A stretch of 64,000 nt of DNA from Streptomyces sp. Isolate_45 (lineage in GTDB: Bacteria; Actinomycetota; Actinomycetes; Streptomycetales; Streptomycetaceae), in NCBI RefSeq assembly GCF_024721315.2, contig NZ_JANFAK020000023.1, positions 1 to 64,000 on the forward strand, given 5' to 3'. Numbering within the stretch: the stretch's first letter is position 1; every line of letters starts with the position of its first letter. Below the pieces are notes generated by a model. The model made no database searches. It was not told the DNA's origin and worked only from the letters and a program-made list of their open reading frames with translations. The position numbers were made by a program, and so were the translations under genes. This document shows, in pieces, positions 24,150 to 33,085 of this stretch.

Positions 24150-24557
24150 TTGATCACTGTGGACGTCCAACACCGCGACTACACCCTCTGGGCCATCGTC
24201 GGCGGGCAACTCGACGCGGACGGCGGGGCAGCGCTGGGGCAGGTACTGGAGCAGGTCACCGGCTATGAGCGGGTACTCATGGTGGATCTGCATGGCGTGG
24301 TCCTGATGGACCGTGAGGGACTGCTGCATCTGTTGGACCTGCATCGGCGGGCGGAGGGCTGGGGTCTGCGGGTCCTGGTCGTGGGCTGGCAGCCCCAGCC
24401 CCAGCAGTTCATGGCCGACATCGCCGGAATCCGCGGACGCGGTTCGGCCACCGGCGAACGGTACGCGCTCGCCGGGTTCCGCCGGCTCATCGAAGAACGC
24501 GCCCATCAGGCCCGGGACCTCGCCGGCGAGACGGCATGGGCCGGACCTGCCGACTGA
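24150..24557 (+). CDS. STAS-domain protein (anti-sigma factor antagonist type)
   Basis: This 135-residue protein starts at TTG 24150, seven bases after GGGAGG; a GTG 18 bases upstream lacks such a signal. It has the STAS fold order: YTLWAIVGGQLDADGGAALGQ, VLMVDLHGVVLMDREGL and LRVLVVGWQPQPQQFM. The position that carries the phospho-acceptor Ser/Thr in typical antagonists reads L-M-D-R-E-G, with no Ser. It may therefore be a non-phosphorylatable or degenerate member. It is not beside a kinase or sigma factor. Confidence 0.75.
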   Translation: MITVDVQHRDYTLWAIVGGQLDADGGAALGQVLEQVTGYERVLMVDLHGVVLMDREGLLHLLDLHRRAEGWGLRVLVVGWQPQPQQFMADIAGIRGRGSATGERYALAGFRRLIEERAHQARDLAGETAWAGPAD

Positions 24558-25025
24558 ACGCCTCATCGGCGTCGCCCGGCTCCCGCCGCCATAACCATGC
24601 TGGGGGCCGGGAGGTTGGTCACCGTGCCGCGGGCCGTACGATCCCGGCCCGCGGTCTCCCGGCGGCGAACGGACGACCGGACACCACCCGCCGGAACCCG
24701 GGCGGCATGACGCGGGTGGGGAGGACCGATTCCATGAACCGCTTCAGGTCACCGGTGATCTGCCGACCGCGCTTGCCCGTCATCCCCCTCGGCGCACGCG
24801 GCGGTCCCGCGCGGGTGTCCCCTACGGGCTGGGCGGGAATACTCTCCGCAGGACCGGCAGCCGCACGACCATTCCAGCACCCGCAGTGTCCGGGGTGGCA
24901 CGGACAGTGGCCCCTCCGCACACAACGAGCCTGCTCATGGAGGGGGCGGGTCAGGATGGCCGAGCCCGTACCGGCCTCGCACGAGGCCGACCCCGGATCC
25001 CGCCTGATGGGCGAGGAGAACGAGC
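24558..25025. other. No gene recognised
   Basis: Only overlapping, unsupported frames are present. The ribosome-binding site of the DUF2188 gene (GGAGAA at 25015-25020) lies at the right edge. Confidence 0.4.
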
Positions 25026-25322
25026 ATGACAGCGAAACTGACCGTCTACCACGTCTCGCCCTCCAGCGAGCGAGCGGCCGCCGCAGGCGTCAAGTGGCAG
25101 GTCGAGGGCAGAGAAGGACGCCGGCTACTGCACGAACCACACCGCACGCAAAAGGACGCGATCGACGCCGCACGCCACCACGCCAAGCAACACTCGCCCG
25201 CCCAGGTCATCGTCCACGCCCTCGACGGACACATCCGCAGCGCCTACACCTACGGAGACGTTCCCCCGGCACCCCTCGACGAACGCGGCCGCAAGGCAGG
25301 GCAACACGGAGGCGTCTTCTGA
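25026..25322 (+). CDS. DUF2188 family protein
   Basis: This 98-residue protein reads LTVYHVSPSSERAAAAGVKW, QVEGREGRRLLHEPHRTQKD, AIDAARHHAKQHSPAQVIVH and ALDGHIRSAYTYGDVPP. The pattern W-x-V (strand), a central K-x-x-A-I-x-x-A helix and a final I-x-x-x-Y-T-Y-G-x-D-P-x-P strand is the DUF2188 fold, a small double-psi-like domain of unknown function that is widespread in bacteria. The ATG follows GGAGAA at the right spacing. Monocistronic. Confidence 0.85.
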   Translation: MTAKLTVYHVSPSSERAAAAGVKWQVEGREGRRLLHEPHRTQKDAIDAARHHAKQHSPAQVIVHALDGHIRSAYTYGDVPPAPLDERGRKAGQHGGVF

Positions 25323-25689
25323 ATCGCGCCCGGACCCGTCCGGGCCAAGGTTCGGAATGCGAGGCACCGCCAGGCCCACCGCCCCCGCCCGGCGTACACG
25401 ACCCAACGGAAACGGGTGCACGAGGAGCAGCAGGTCGGGGATGCTCGGGTAGCTGCGACGGACGGCGGTCGCGAGTCCGAGGCCGCCGGCCCGCCGGCGA
25501 GTCGCTCCTCGGCGAGGGTAAGGATGAGGGTGCCGTGGGCTGATCGCCTCCGCGACCGGCCGACGAAGCCTGCTCGGCAGAGGGCGCACGCTTGACGGCC
25601 CCGGCCAACCCCGAGGGGTCTGGCCGGGGCGACCCAGACGTGCCGGGCGGAGGCCGGCCTGGGCGTTCAGGGATGTGATTGAAGGAAGA

Positions 25690-25786
25690 GCGGTCGCCTC
25701 GCGGCGGAGGGCACTGCGGGGCTTCAGCCGAACGATCTTCCCCGCAGGCTTTTGGTTGGGCCCGGGGACATCGCCCCTTCCCACAC
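25690..25786. repeat. Dispersed repeat, copy 2 of 2
   Basis: It matches 11411-11508 over about 97 bp, with an identical CTTCAGCCGAACGATCT core and TTGGTTGGGCCCGGGG block. It abuts the hexamer repeat directly. Confidence 0.55.
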
Positions 25787-25841
25787 CCACACCCACACCC
25801 ACACCCACACCCACACCCACACCCACACCCACACCCACACA
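25781..25841. repeat. Hexanucleotide tandem repeat (CCACAC)n, about ten copies
   Basis: Uninterrupted CCACAC units run from 25781 to 25841, a perfect microsatellite prone to slippage. It starts where the dispersed repeat ends. Confidence 0.95.
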
Positions 25842-26457
25842 GCTTGAACGGTCAACGACTGGTGTTGTTCCCGCGCACGCCATCCGCTTCAGGGCACGTC
25901 AGCCGGCGACCCGAAGCCGCACGCCGCACCGTGAGTCCGACAACAAGCATGCCGCCCGGTATGAGTGCCACAAGAAGCCAATCGGGCACTCCCCATCGCC
26001 TCCCCCGCCAAGCCCACAGCAGCGCCTGCGGGCCCATGACATGACACCCACCCAGCCCTGAGACGTCCGCAGGTGCCCCGGAGGTTCTCCGAGAAGCCGT
26101 ACGCCCGGAACGGGCGTCAGGGCGCGCATCGAATCGTGATCATTGTCGCAAGGGCGGCGGTGCGCCGGCCGGGGCACGCCGAGTACCTTCCCGACGGCAC
26201 CGCGCTTCTGGCGCCGGCTGCTCTCGCGGAACGGGCCGGCGGTGCCGAGTGACACAGGTGCCCGAGCAAGCGAGCTCGGCGTCACCCTGCGGCCCATCCA
26301 CGCCTCACCCGCCGATCCCACGTGTCCACCTGTTGGTGGACAGCCGGTCCATCAGTCGGTTGTCCAGGTCCACCCCTCCCATTCCCTAGCGTGGGAACGG
26401 AAGTTCCGGGAGAGCCGCGAAGCGCCCCCGTAGGCATCGAAACGAGGGGTTGCCCCA

Positions 26458-26993
26458 TGAGCCCGTTCCTGACCGCCTTGATCGCCAGCGGGGTGATCCT
26501 GATCATCATCCTGTCCACCGACCTGGGCACGCGCCAGATCACCAACATGCGGCTGCTGCGCTCGATCATCGCGATCGTGATCGTGATCGCGCTCTTCGTC
26601 CGCACGCTCCCCCTGGGCGGAAACGACCCCTGGCTCCAACTGGCCGGTATCGGTGCCGGAGTCGTCTGTGGCCTGATCGCCGCGACTCTGCTGCCCGCCC
26701 ACCGAGCCCCCGACGGTGACGTCTACACCAGGGGCGGCATCGCCTACGCGATCGTCTGGACCTTGATGTCCGCGTCCCGCGTGCTGTTCGCCTACGGTTC
26801 CGAGCACTGGTTCGCGCAGGACGTCATCCTGTTCAGCATCGAGAACAAACTGAGCGGGCAGGACGTCTACTCGAACGCCTTCGTGTTCATGGCCCTGGCC
26901 ATGGTCCTCACACGCACCGCCGTTCTCCTCGTCAAGCGCCGCCGGTTGCGCGGCACCCGGGTCCCGACGACCGACGGCTTCGTGGACGCGTAG
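26458..26993 (+). CDS. Integral membrane protein (DUF1453/CcdC-like)
   Basis: This 178-residue protein has at least four hydrophobic helices: LIASGVILIIILSTDL, IIAIVIVIALFVRTL, LAGIGAGVVCGLIAATLL and NAFVFMALAMVLTRTAVLLV, with a basic C-terminal loop. Helix spacing and R-x-I/L motifs at the interfaces resemble the DUF1453/CcdC group of small membrane proteins of unknown function. The ATG at 26458 follows GAGGGG. No neighbouring operon partner is seen. Confidence 0.75.
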
Positions 26994-27283
26994 AACCAGT
27001 CTGCGGTGACGGGGGTTCCTTCGGTGCCTGCATGGTCGGACCACCACACGGCTCCCCCGGCGGTAGGGCACTGTCCGGACACCCACCGCCGACCTCACTC
27101 CGCGCCCGACGCGACAGCCGGTACCCGACTGGACACCCGACCGTCCTGCGCCATCGAACTTTGGTCACTGCCGGCTTCAGCGGTGGCGGGGGAACAGTCG
27201 CTCGACGGCAGCGATCGTGCCCGCACGGTGTGCGTCGACGGGCGGGAGGGCTGCGCCATCATCACTCATAATGCGCACGGCTG
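26994..27283. other. No gene recognised
   Basis: Overlapping short frames only. Confidence 0.35.
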
Positions 27284-27388
27284 ATGGCGCTCGGCGCCAA
27301 ACACGTGCTGACGCAGCGCGCCGATGGCGTCAACGAGTCGTGCATCACGATGCAGGACATCGAGGGCAACGAGTTCTGCCTCGCCTGA
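27284..27388 (+). pseudogene. C-terminal stub of a VOC (glyoxalase-like) protein
   Basis: A 34-codon frame reads MALGAKHVLTQRADGVNES and then CITMQDIEGNEFCLA. The ending D-x-E/P-G-N-E-F-C-L is the hallmark of VOC/bleomycin-resistance-fold proteins. A TAA lies just upstream, so only the last strands of the domain remain. Confidence 0.6.
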
Positions 27389-27697
27389 GTCTCCTCCGGG
27401 CCTGCGAGGGGGGCCGTCTCATGGGCACCTCTCAGGTCTCGTATGTGAGCGGCCGTCCGGCCGTTGCCGTACACGTGCGCGAGGCAATCGCACGACACCG
27501 CAGGCGAGTTGAAGTCAACATGCTCGGGGACTCACAACAAGGACAACAGGAACAACAGGGCCTCCGGGAACCACTCGGAATGGGATCGCCCCCCGAGCTG
27601 CCTGGAGGCCCTGCTTTCACGCGCGGAATCCGCCGCAGTCACCCCGATCGAGGCTCCCGTTCGGACAGCCTTCGAGGTCGGTACGGGCAACAACCAC
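27389..27697. other. No gene recognised; short GACAACAGGAA-type imperfect repeats
   Basis: The stretch around 27527-27560 contains imperfect repeats of ACAACAGG. No supported frame is present. Confidence 0.35.
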
Positions 27698-28201
27698 TTA
27701 CGTGTCGGGATGCTCCGGCAGGGCGAGCCAGTCCGACCAGGAGATCTCACGGCCGAGGAGGCGCGGCTTCTCGAACGGCCAGTCGGCGGCGATCCACTGG
27801 GGCACCAGCGCGTCGAGGGCCTGCTCGACCTTGCTGCCCACCAGCTCGTCCACCACCCACCAGGAGATCTCACCGTCCGCGCCGGCCCTCGCCGGTGGGT
27901 CGATGTAGACACAGCCGAGCAGAGCTGTCTCCGCCGCGTCGAACAGCGCGTAGTTGAAGGACTGGTGTGCGGCTATCTCCTTCTCGTGCCGCAACAGGTC
28001 GGCCTGGTCGGCCTCGTAGGTCATGGTGGCCGCGGGCCAGCCCCAGGCAGGGCCGAAGATGGTCCACAGCCGCTCGCGCGAACCCATCACAGCCGGATAG
28101 TCGAGCGGGGTGTCCGCCTCCCGGATCGGCCGCAGGTGATGCCCACCGCCAGGCAGCGGTACCAGGACGGGGTGGACGAAGTCATCGGGAAGCCAGCTCA
28201 T
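27698..28201 (-). CDS. GNAT-family N-acetyltransferase
   Basis: This 167-residue protein from ATG 28201 has a GNAT-like order: an N-terminal strand LRPIREADTPLDYPAVM, a helix around MTYEADQADLLRHEKEIA, the central strands FNYALFDAAETALLGCVYIDP and GEISWWVVDELVGS, then a helix ALDALVPQWIAADWP. The pyrophosphate-binding R/Q-x-x-G-x-G/A loop is reduced to ELVGSKVE, as in the acetyltransferase_3-like Streptomyces subgroup. The substrate is unknown. It may be catalytically weak. Confidence 0.75.
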   Translation of the reverse strand: MSWLPDDFVHPVLVPLPGGGHHLRPIREADTPLDYPAVMGSRERLWTIFGPAWGWPAATMTYEADQADLLRHEKEIAAHQSFNYALFDAAETALLGCVYIDPPARAGADGEISWWVVDELVGSKVEQALDALVPQWIAADWPFEKPRLLGREISWSDWLALPEHPDT

Positions 28202-28527
28202 GGCGCCCGACCGTAGCAGCGCGCGGCCGTTCGCTCCCCTGGATTTTCCCCGTATACCGCCAGGGCCTGCTCTCATGCCGGGCAGGGCCCGCGATCACCC
28301 GATCGTGACTCCCGTTCGATCGACAGATTCCATGATCGGTACGGCAACGGCTTCTCAAGCCGTAGCCCGCCGTCCCGCACCGGCAGGTACGGGCCGCCAG
28401 ATCGACCACCGGCCGGTGTACCTGCCGACACGCCGCCGCAGGGACCTGACGCGTCCGGACCCGCAAGCGTCGGACCATTCGAGAGGCAGGCCGCAGGACT
28501 CAGTGGCCCCGGGACTCACCCGCTGTT
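28202..28527. other. No gene recognised
   Basis: This lies between the GNAT gene and the Pro/Thr/Ser-rich protein. No frame has support. Confidence 0.35.
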
Positions 28528-29157
28528 TCACCGCACGGAAGCCGACGGGAGCCCACTGGGCCTCGACGTCGGGGACGGCGCGGCGGTAGGGCTCGACGCC
28601 GGAGACGGAGCGATCGTCGGGACCGGAGTACACGTAGGGCTCGGTACCGGAACCTCCGTGACGGTGGGCACCGGGGTCGGGCTCTGGACGGGCACGGACC
28701 GCACCATCGGGGCCAGGGTCGGCACCGGCGTGGCAGTCGGACGCGGCGTCGCGACGGACGCGGGGCTCGACGTCGGAACCGGAACACGACTCGGGGACGG
28801 CCAGCACGTCGGAACCGGCGCGCACGTGGGGCTCGGTGTCGGATTCTCCGTGACGGTGGGAGCCGGCGCGGAAGCCAGGCCCGACGTCCCAGTGGGCACG
28901 GAGCGCACGGCCGCCACCCTGGCCGGCACCGGCGTGACAGTCGGGAGCGGCGTAGAGGTCGAGGTGGTGCTCGACGTCGGAACCGGAACCCGGGTCGGAG
29001 ACGGCGTGTGGGCCGGCGCCGCAGTGCACGTGCTGCTCGGTACGGGAGCCGGTGTCGTGCCATCGGCCTGCGCCATGCCGGCCGTGAGAGCAAGGCCGGC
29101 AGCCAAGCCGGACGCAGCAACAACAGCCGCGAGTCCGCGAACTCGGTAAGTACTCAT
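28528..29157 (-). CDS. Secreted Pro/Thr/Ser/Val-rich repeat protein
   Basis: This 209-residue protein has a signal peptide (about residues 1-32, LAAVVAASGLAAGLALTAGMAQA). Its mature part is almost entirely P, T, S, V and A in irregular repeats such as PSPTRVPVPTSS, PLPTVTPVPARVAAVRSVP, PTVTENPTPSPTCAPVPTC and PTATPVPTLAPMVRSVP. Several Cys are embedded in the repeats. There is no anchor or LPxTG. Such mucin-like chains are usually extended and glycosylated in actinobacteria. The DNA itself is imperfectly repetitive with a period near 220 bp, so copy number may vary. The biological role is unknown. Confidence 0.65.
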   Translation of the reverse strand: MSTYRVRGLAAVVAASGLAAGLALTAGMAQADGTTPAPVPSSTCTAAPAHTPSPTRVPVPTSSTTSTSTPLPTVTPVPARVAAVRSVPTGTSGLASAPAPTVTENPTPSPTCAPVPTCWPSPSRVPVPTSSPASVATPRPTATPVPTLAPMVRSVPVQSPTPVPTVTEVPVPSPTCTPVPTIAPSPASSPTAAPSPTSRPSGLPSASVR

Positions 29158-29446
29158 CTGGGTTCCCCCCCTGGTCGACCTTTCCGGCACTGTCGCCGGC
29201 CATGGTCCGAAGAGAGCCAACACCGTCCGCCGCTGGCCCACAAGATCATTCTTCGTCCGGCAACGAGCCGCAGCGAGGTACCGCGTGGGCCCTCGTCGGC
29301 CACCGGCCCGGGCCCGGACCTGCAGCCATGAAGGTTGCGGTCGGAGAGCCTGGCACCGTCCGCCTCCGGCCTCCCCGGGCTGAAAGGAGCAACTTTTCCG
29401 GGTCGGGAGCTTTCGTTCGGATGGTCGGCGAGGCAAGGATGGGGCC

Positions 29447-30139
29447 ATGGAGCAGATGTTGAGTCGGCAGGAAGCGTCGGAGGCGGTCCAGGACTACGGG
29501 TGGCGTTTCTTGCTGGGCGCGTTGCGAACATCGGTCCCGGTCGGTTCGTTGGCTCAGGCGATCGGCTTGGCAGCGGACGCCGTCGCGGTGTGCGGCGCCG
29601 ACGCCGACGGGCACCTTCGGATCGATGTCCGCCCCGATCGGGCCGTCTTCACTCTGCAGTCGTTGGACCGCGCAGCGGTTACCGCCCGGGATGTCGAACT
29701 CGCGCGTCGGATCGCCGCCGCCGCGGGCGAGTCCGGGTTTCTGACACGGCCCGAAATCGGAACGGGGGCGCCGCGGTCCGTCCAGATTCTGGAGATCGCC
29801 GTTGATGCGCTGGACATCGCCGGGATTCGGCCGTTCTGGAAGGCAGTGCTGGGCTATACGGATGAGGCGGGCGCCGAGGGGCCGGAGGATCCGCTCGTCG
29901 ACCCGGTAGGGCAGGGCCCGGCCGTCTGGTTCCAACAGATGGACCGGGCGCGCCCGCAGCGCAATCGCATCCACTTCGACATCTGTGTTCCGCATGACGA
30001 GGCGGCCCGGCGGATCGAGACCGCACTGGCGGCTGGGGGTCGCCTTGTGTCCGCGACCCGTGCCCCCGCGTTCTGGGTGCTCGCCGACCTGGAGGACAAC
30101 GAAGTCTGCGTCACTACATGGCAGGGTCGAGAGGGCTGA
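29447..30139 (+). CDS. Pterin dehydratase-like/VOC two-domain protein
   Basis: This 230-residue protein. Residues 1-105 resemble pterin-4a-carbinolamine dehydratase-like domains (LSRQEASEAVQDYGWRFL, LRIDVRPDRAVFTLQSLDRA, VTARDVELARRIAAAAG). Residues 110-230 form a glyoxalase-like VOC domain (VQILEIAVDALDIAGIRPFW, RIHFDICVPHDEAARRIE, RAPAFWVLADLEDNEVCVTTW). Streptomyces has a group of such fusions whose substrate is unknown. The start at 29447 is supported by AAGGA. Both domains appear intact. Confidence 0.8.
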   Translation: MEQMLSRQEASEAVQDYGWRFLLGALRTSVPVGSLAQAIGLAADAVAVCGADADGHLRIDVRPDRAVFTLQSLDRAAVTARDVELARRIAAAAGESGFLTRPEIGTGAPRSVQILEIAVDALDIAGIRPFWKAVLGYTDEAGAEGPEDPLVDPVGQGPAVWFQQMDRARPQRNRIHFDICVPHDEAARRIETALAAGGRLVSATRAPAFWVLADLEDNEVCVTTWQGREG

Positions 30140-30608
30140 ACCTTCCTTGGGATCCGATGGTCACCGCCACGTGTTGATGACTGCTATCAACGCGGTTGTC
30201 GCATGGCGGACGGCGAGTTCGTCGAATCCGTGGCCACGGCGCGGTGACGTTGCAGACGATTGATCCCACACTCCACGGCGTGGGCGCCCTTGAACCGCCC
30301 CGGTGGCCGGTGGCGCGCCGGGTCGCCGGCCCCCGGCCACGGCCGGGACGGCACGATGGCACGGTGCGGCCTGGGGTGCCGGGGTAGTGCCCAGGCCTCG
30401 AAACGTTGGCCTGCCCGCCCACACAGTGCGCCTCCGGTGCCTGCGTAAGGCCCTCGTACTCCTCGCGCCCCCTGTGGAGTGTCTGCCCGGCGCTCCACAT
30501 CGCCGCCGCCGAGCCCTGGCGAAAGCGTCGACCGCCACTGCCTCATGAGGAGGCATACTTTCCGTCCTGCCCGCACCATGGGCCTGTACCTGCAACGCGG
30601 CGAAGGAG
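30140..30608. other. No gene recognised
   Basis: Long overlapping frames on both strands carry no domain. The ribosome-binding site AAGGAG (30603-30608) of the next gene ends the stretch. Confidence 0.4.
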
Positions 30609-30614
30609 ATGGTC

Positions 30615-31226
30615 ATGTCCTCGGATCCCGCTCCCCACGCGACGAGCCCTGCCTTCGACACGGCCACCGGATGCCGCCTACTGCTGGTACGCCACGCGAA
30701 GGCCGTGCCCAAGCACGTCGCCGAGGACTTCGAACGGTCCCTGAACGACCGGGGCCGGGCCGAGGCGCCGCAGACGGGACGTTGGCTCGCCGCGGCAGGT
30801 TTCGAGCCCCGCCTGGTGCTGTGTTCCCCGGCCCGAAGGACACGACAGACGTGGCAGCTGATCGCTCCGGCCCTGCCGGACGTGCCACCCGCCGTGTACG
30901 ACGACAGGCTTTACGACGCGGCCCCGACGACGCTGGCGACCGTGCTGGCGGAACGCGCGTCGGGGGTGAGCCCACTGATGCTGGTCGGGCACAACACCGG
31001 CATTCACGAGCTGGCCACGGCCCTGTGCGGATCCGGCCCGCCCAAACTGCTGGACCGATTGAGGGACGGGCTCCCGACGGCGGGCGTCGTGGTGGTGGAC
31101 CTTCCGCGCGGATGGGGCGGCCTCACCGAGAGTGAGGGCCACCTGACCGCTTTCTGGGCCCCTTTCCGCGGACAGTCGCCGGAACCCCGGCCAGGGTGCG
31201 ACCCGGACACCGACCGGCAGTACTGA
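30615..31226 (+). CDS. SixA-like histidine phosphatase
   Basis: This 203-residue protein of the histidine phosphatase superfamily has the catalytic RH(G) form LLLVRHAKAVPKH, then DFERSLNDRGRAEA, LCSPARRTRQTW and the second catalytic His in LMLVGHNTGIHELA. V-R-H-A-K plus S-P-A-x-R-x-x-Q is the SixA pattern, a group that acts on phosphohistidine signalling proteins; the substrate here is unknown. AAGGAG at 30603-30608 lies directly before ATG 30609, so the second ATG at 30615 has better spacing and was chosen. Confidence 0.88.
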   Translation: MSSDPAPHATSPAFDTATGCRLLLVRHAKAVPKHVAEDFERSLNDRGRAEAPQTGRWLAAAGFEPRLVLCSPARRTRQTWQLIAPALPDVPPAVYDDRLYDAAPTTLATVLAERASGVSPLMLVGHNTGIHELATALCGSGPPKLLDRLRDGLPTAGVVVVDLPRGWGGLTESEGHLTAFWAPFRGQSPEPRPGCDPDTDRQY

Positions 31227-31246
31227 GGAGCGGCTCCTGCGGCGGT

Positions 31247-31531
31247 TCACCAGCGCACAGGAAGCCTGGGCCCGTGTCCCTGGATGTGGGAGACGATCAG
31301 GACCGCGTTCACCCAGACGATCACCCCGCTCCACGCCAGAGCCTCGGCCCTTGCGATGGCGCCCACCACGAGCATGACGAACGCGGCCGCCAGTATCGCT
31401 ACGGTCATCGCCAGACGCCGTCGACGAGCTCCACGCCGCGTCCGGTTTGCCCTCCCGCCGGTGCCGCTCAGCTCGGCGACCAGCTGGTCCCAAACCGCCG
31501 TCTCGCCTGCTGTCAGCTCACTCCTGGCCAA
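31247..31531 (-). CDS. DUF3040-like small membrane protein
   Basis: TTG at 31531 is preceded by AGGGAGG at six bases and gives a 94-residue protein. An acidic N-terminal helix (SELTAGETAVWDQLVAELSG) is followed by a basic stretch (RTRRGARRRRLAM), a membrane helix (VAILAAAFVMLVVGAIA) and a second (WSGVIVWVNAVLIVSHI). DUF3040 proteins have this acidic helix plus two-helix layout, and their function is unknown. The family match is by layout rather than by signature residues. Confidence 0.7.
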   Translation of the reverse strand: MARSELTAGETAVWDQLVAELSGTGGRANRTRRGARRRRLAMTVAILAAAFVMLVVGAIARAEALAWSGVIVWVNAVLIVSHIQGHGPRLPVRW

Positions 31532-31956
31532 CTCCGCCTCCCTGAAGCCGTGTACGGACCCAGGATGCGGCTGCCCACACATCGACCCGATCATGTACCC
31601 GGCTGCCGACGCCGCGGGCAGGCGCCGCAACAGTGGAGCCTCCGAGCCGGTACCAAGGTCAAGCGTCGCCCCGTCCCATGTCTGCCGGAGCGGTCCCGGT
31701 CGTGCGGCCGAGCAGCCGGTCGCCGTCCGCCGTCCGGACGGCGCTCCGATCCACCTACCCCAGGACCGAGGGCTGGGGCTCCCCCACAGGGCCTGTCGTT
31801 CGGGTGCAGTCGTGGCGAGGGGCGGACGCACGTTCCGACGGCGACGGCCGCGGGCGGCCGACCGTCCTCGGCCGGCGGACGTGCGGAGTCTCCGCTCTTT
31901 TGCCGTTTCGGCAACAGGACTGGCCCGGCGAGCAGGCAGTGCGCGACGGTGGGGCC

Positions 31957-32628
31957 ATGACCGACAACACCTCCGCAGAAGTCATCCCCCCGCACGCCGA
32001 CGGTTACGTCGGCGACCCCGCCGTGCGCGACGAATGGGACAACCGCTACTCCGAGCGTCAGCGGCTCTGGAGCGGGCAGCCCAACGGGGCGCTCGTCGCG
32101 GAGGTCGCCGACCTCTCCCCCGGACGCGCGCTCGACGTCGGCTGCGGCGAGGGCGCGGACGCCATCTGGCTCGCCCGCGCCGGCTGGGACGTCACCGCCC
32201 TCGAGGTCTCGGGGGTGGCGCTGGCCCGGGCCGCCGCCCATGCCCGGGACGCCGGTGTCGGCGTCCGCTGGGTGCACGCCGGACTGGCCGAGGCGGCACT
32301 CCCGCGGGCGTCCTTCGACCTGGTCTCCGCGCAATACCCGGCGCTGCTCCGCACGCCGGGGTCGACGGCCGAGCACGCTCTGCTCGATGCCGTCACGCCC
32401 GGCGGCTCGCTCCTGCTCGTCCACCACGCGGGCATGGACGAGAACCACTCCGCGCAGGACAACTCCTTCGATCCCGCCGACTACGTCTGGCCCTCGATGG
32501 TGGCCGCGCTCCTCGGCGACGACTGGCAGGTCGAGGTGAACGAGGAGCGGCCCCGCGTCGTGCCCGAGGGCGGTGCCGGCGCGCACCACGCCCACGACGT
32601 CGTACTGCGGGCCCGCCGCCTGCGCTGA
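31957..32628 (+). CDS. Class I SAM-dependent methyltransferase (TehB/thiopurine-like)
   Basis: This 223-residue protein has an N-terminal W-D-x-R-Y segment (RDEWDNRYSERQRLWSGQPN), motif I RALDVGCGEGADAIWLA, post-I VTALEVSGVALARA, and FDLVSAQYPAL with PGGSLLLVHHAGM after it. The YSERQRLWSGQPN opening is shared with the TehB/thiopurine-methyltransferase-like group that detoxifies small molecules. The ATG at 31957 is 9-10 bases after GGTGGGG. Monocistronic. Confidence 0.9.
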   Translation: MTDNTSAEVIPPHADGYVGDPAVRDEWDNRYSERQRLWSGQPNGALVAEVADLSPGRALDVGCGEGADAIWLARAGWDVTALEVSGVALARAAAHARDAGVGVRWVHAGLAEAALPRASFDLVSAQYPALLRTPGSTAEHALLDAVTPGGSLLLVHHAGMDENHSAQDNSFDPADYVWPSMVAALLGDDWQVEVNEERPRVVPEGGAGAHHAHDVVLRARRLR

Positions 32629-32731
32629 CGCGCTGACCGGCCGCGCCGATGCCGTGCGGCTCGCGATGGCGGCGCCGGCCGCGCACGGCTGGGCTGCCCG
32701 GGAAGGAAGCTGTCGCGTCCGGCAATCGGGT

Positions 32732-33085
32732 TCACATGAGGCAGGTTCTGGTTCCGGTGAGCAGGAGGAGCCGTTCCACCTGACGGCTTGCTCCGGTGAC
32801 GCACAGGGGGCGGCCGGCCTGCTCCGCATGGGCGCGGGCCATAAGGAGTGCGTCGAGGCCGCCGCAGTCGCAGAACGTGACGTATCGGAGGTCGATCGTG
32901 ACGGGGCCGCGGTAAGAGGTGAGCGCGGCAAGGACGGCCCGCCTCAAGGCGGCCGCGGAGTGGAAGTCGATCTCCCCGCTGACCGCGACCCCGACGGACC
33001 CGTCCGGTCCGGGTGTCACGCAAACCTGAATGCCGTCAACATCGGTGACCGGGACGAGCCGCTCACGGTCCGTGGTCCGGATCAT
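32732..33085 (-). CDS. STAS-domain anti-sigma factor antagonist
   Basis: This 117-residue protein reads VGVAVSGEIDFHSAAALRRA, VTIDLRYVTFCDCGGLDALL and LCVTGASRQVERLLLLTG. It has the STAS order. The phospho-acceptor position in D-x-S/T-G-x-x-x-L is here C-D-C-G-G-L-D, with no Ser/Thr, so phospho-switching may be lost. It faces the methyltransferase convergently and stands alone. It could pair with the RsbW-like kinase at 53389 or the phosphatase at 14529; this is untested. Confidence 0.85.
   Translation of the reverse strand: MIRTTDRERLVPVTDVDGIQVCVTPGPDGSVGVAVSGEIDFHSAAALRRAVLAALTSYRGPVTIDLRYVTFCDCGGLDALLMARAHAEQAGRPLCVTGASRQVERLLLLTGTRTCLM

Larger units (their letters stand above)
25323..26457. 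other. Gene-poor 1.1 kb with two repeats
   Basis: No gene is supported. It holds copy 2 of the dispersed repeat (25690-25786) and a hexamer tract (25781-25841) whose translation gives long Val-Gly or His-Pro runs on either strand. Those runs are products of the repeat, not proteins. The remainder has weak, inconsistent frames. Confidence 0.5.

Noticed and set aside
25125..25883. Minus-strand frame with Val-Gly repeats
   Set aside because: The repeats result from translating the CCACAC tract; the rest shows no domain or ribosome-binding site.
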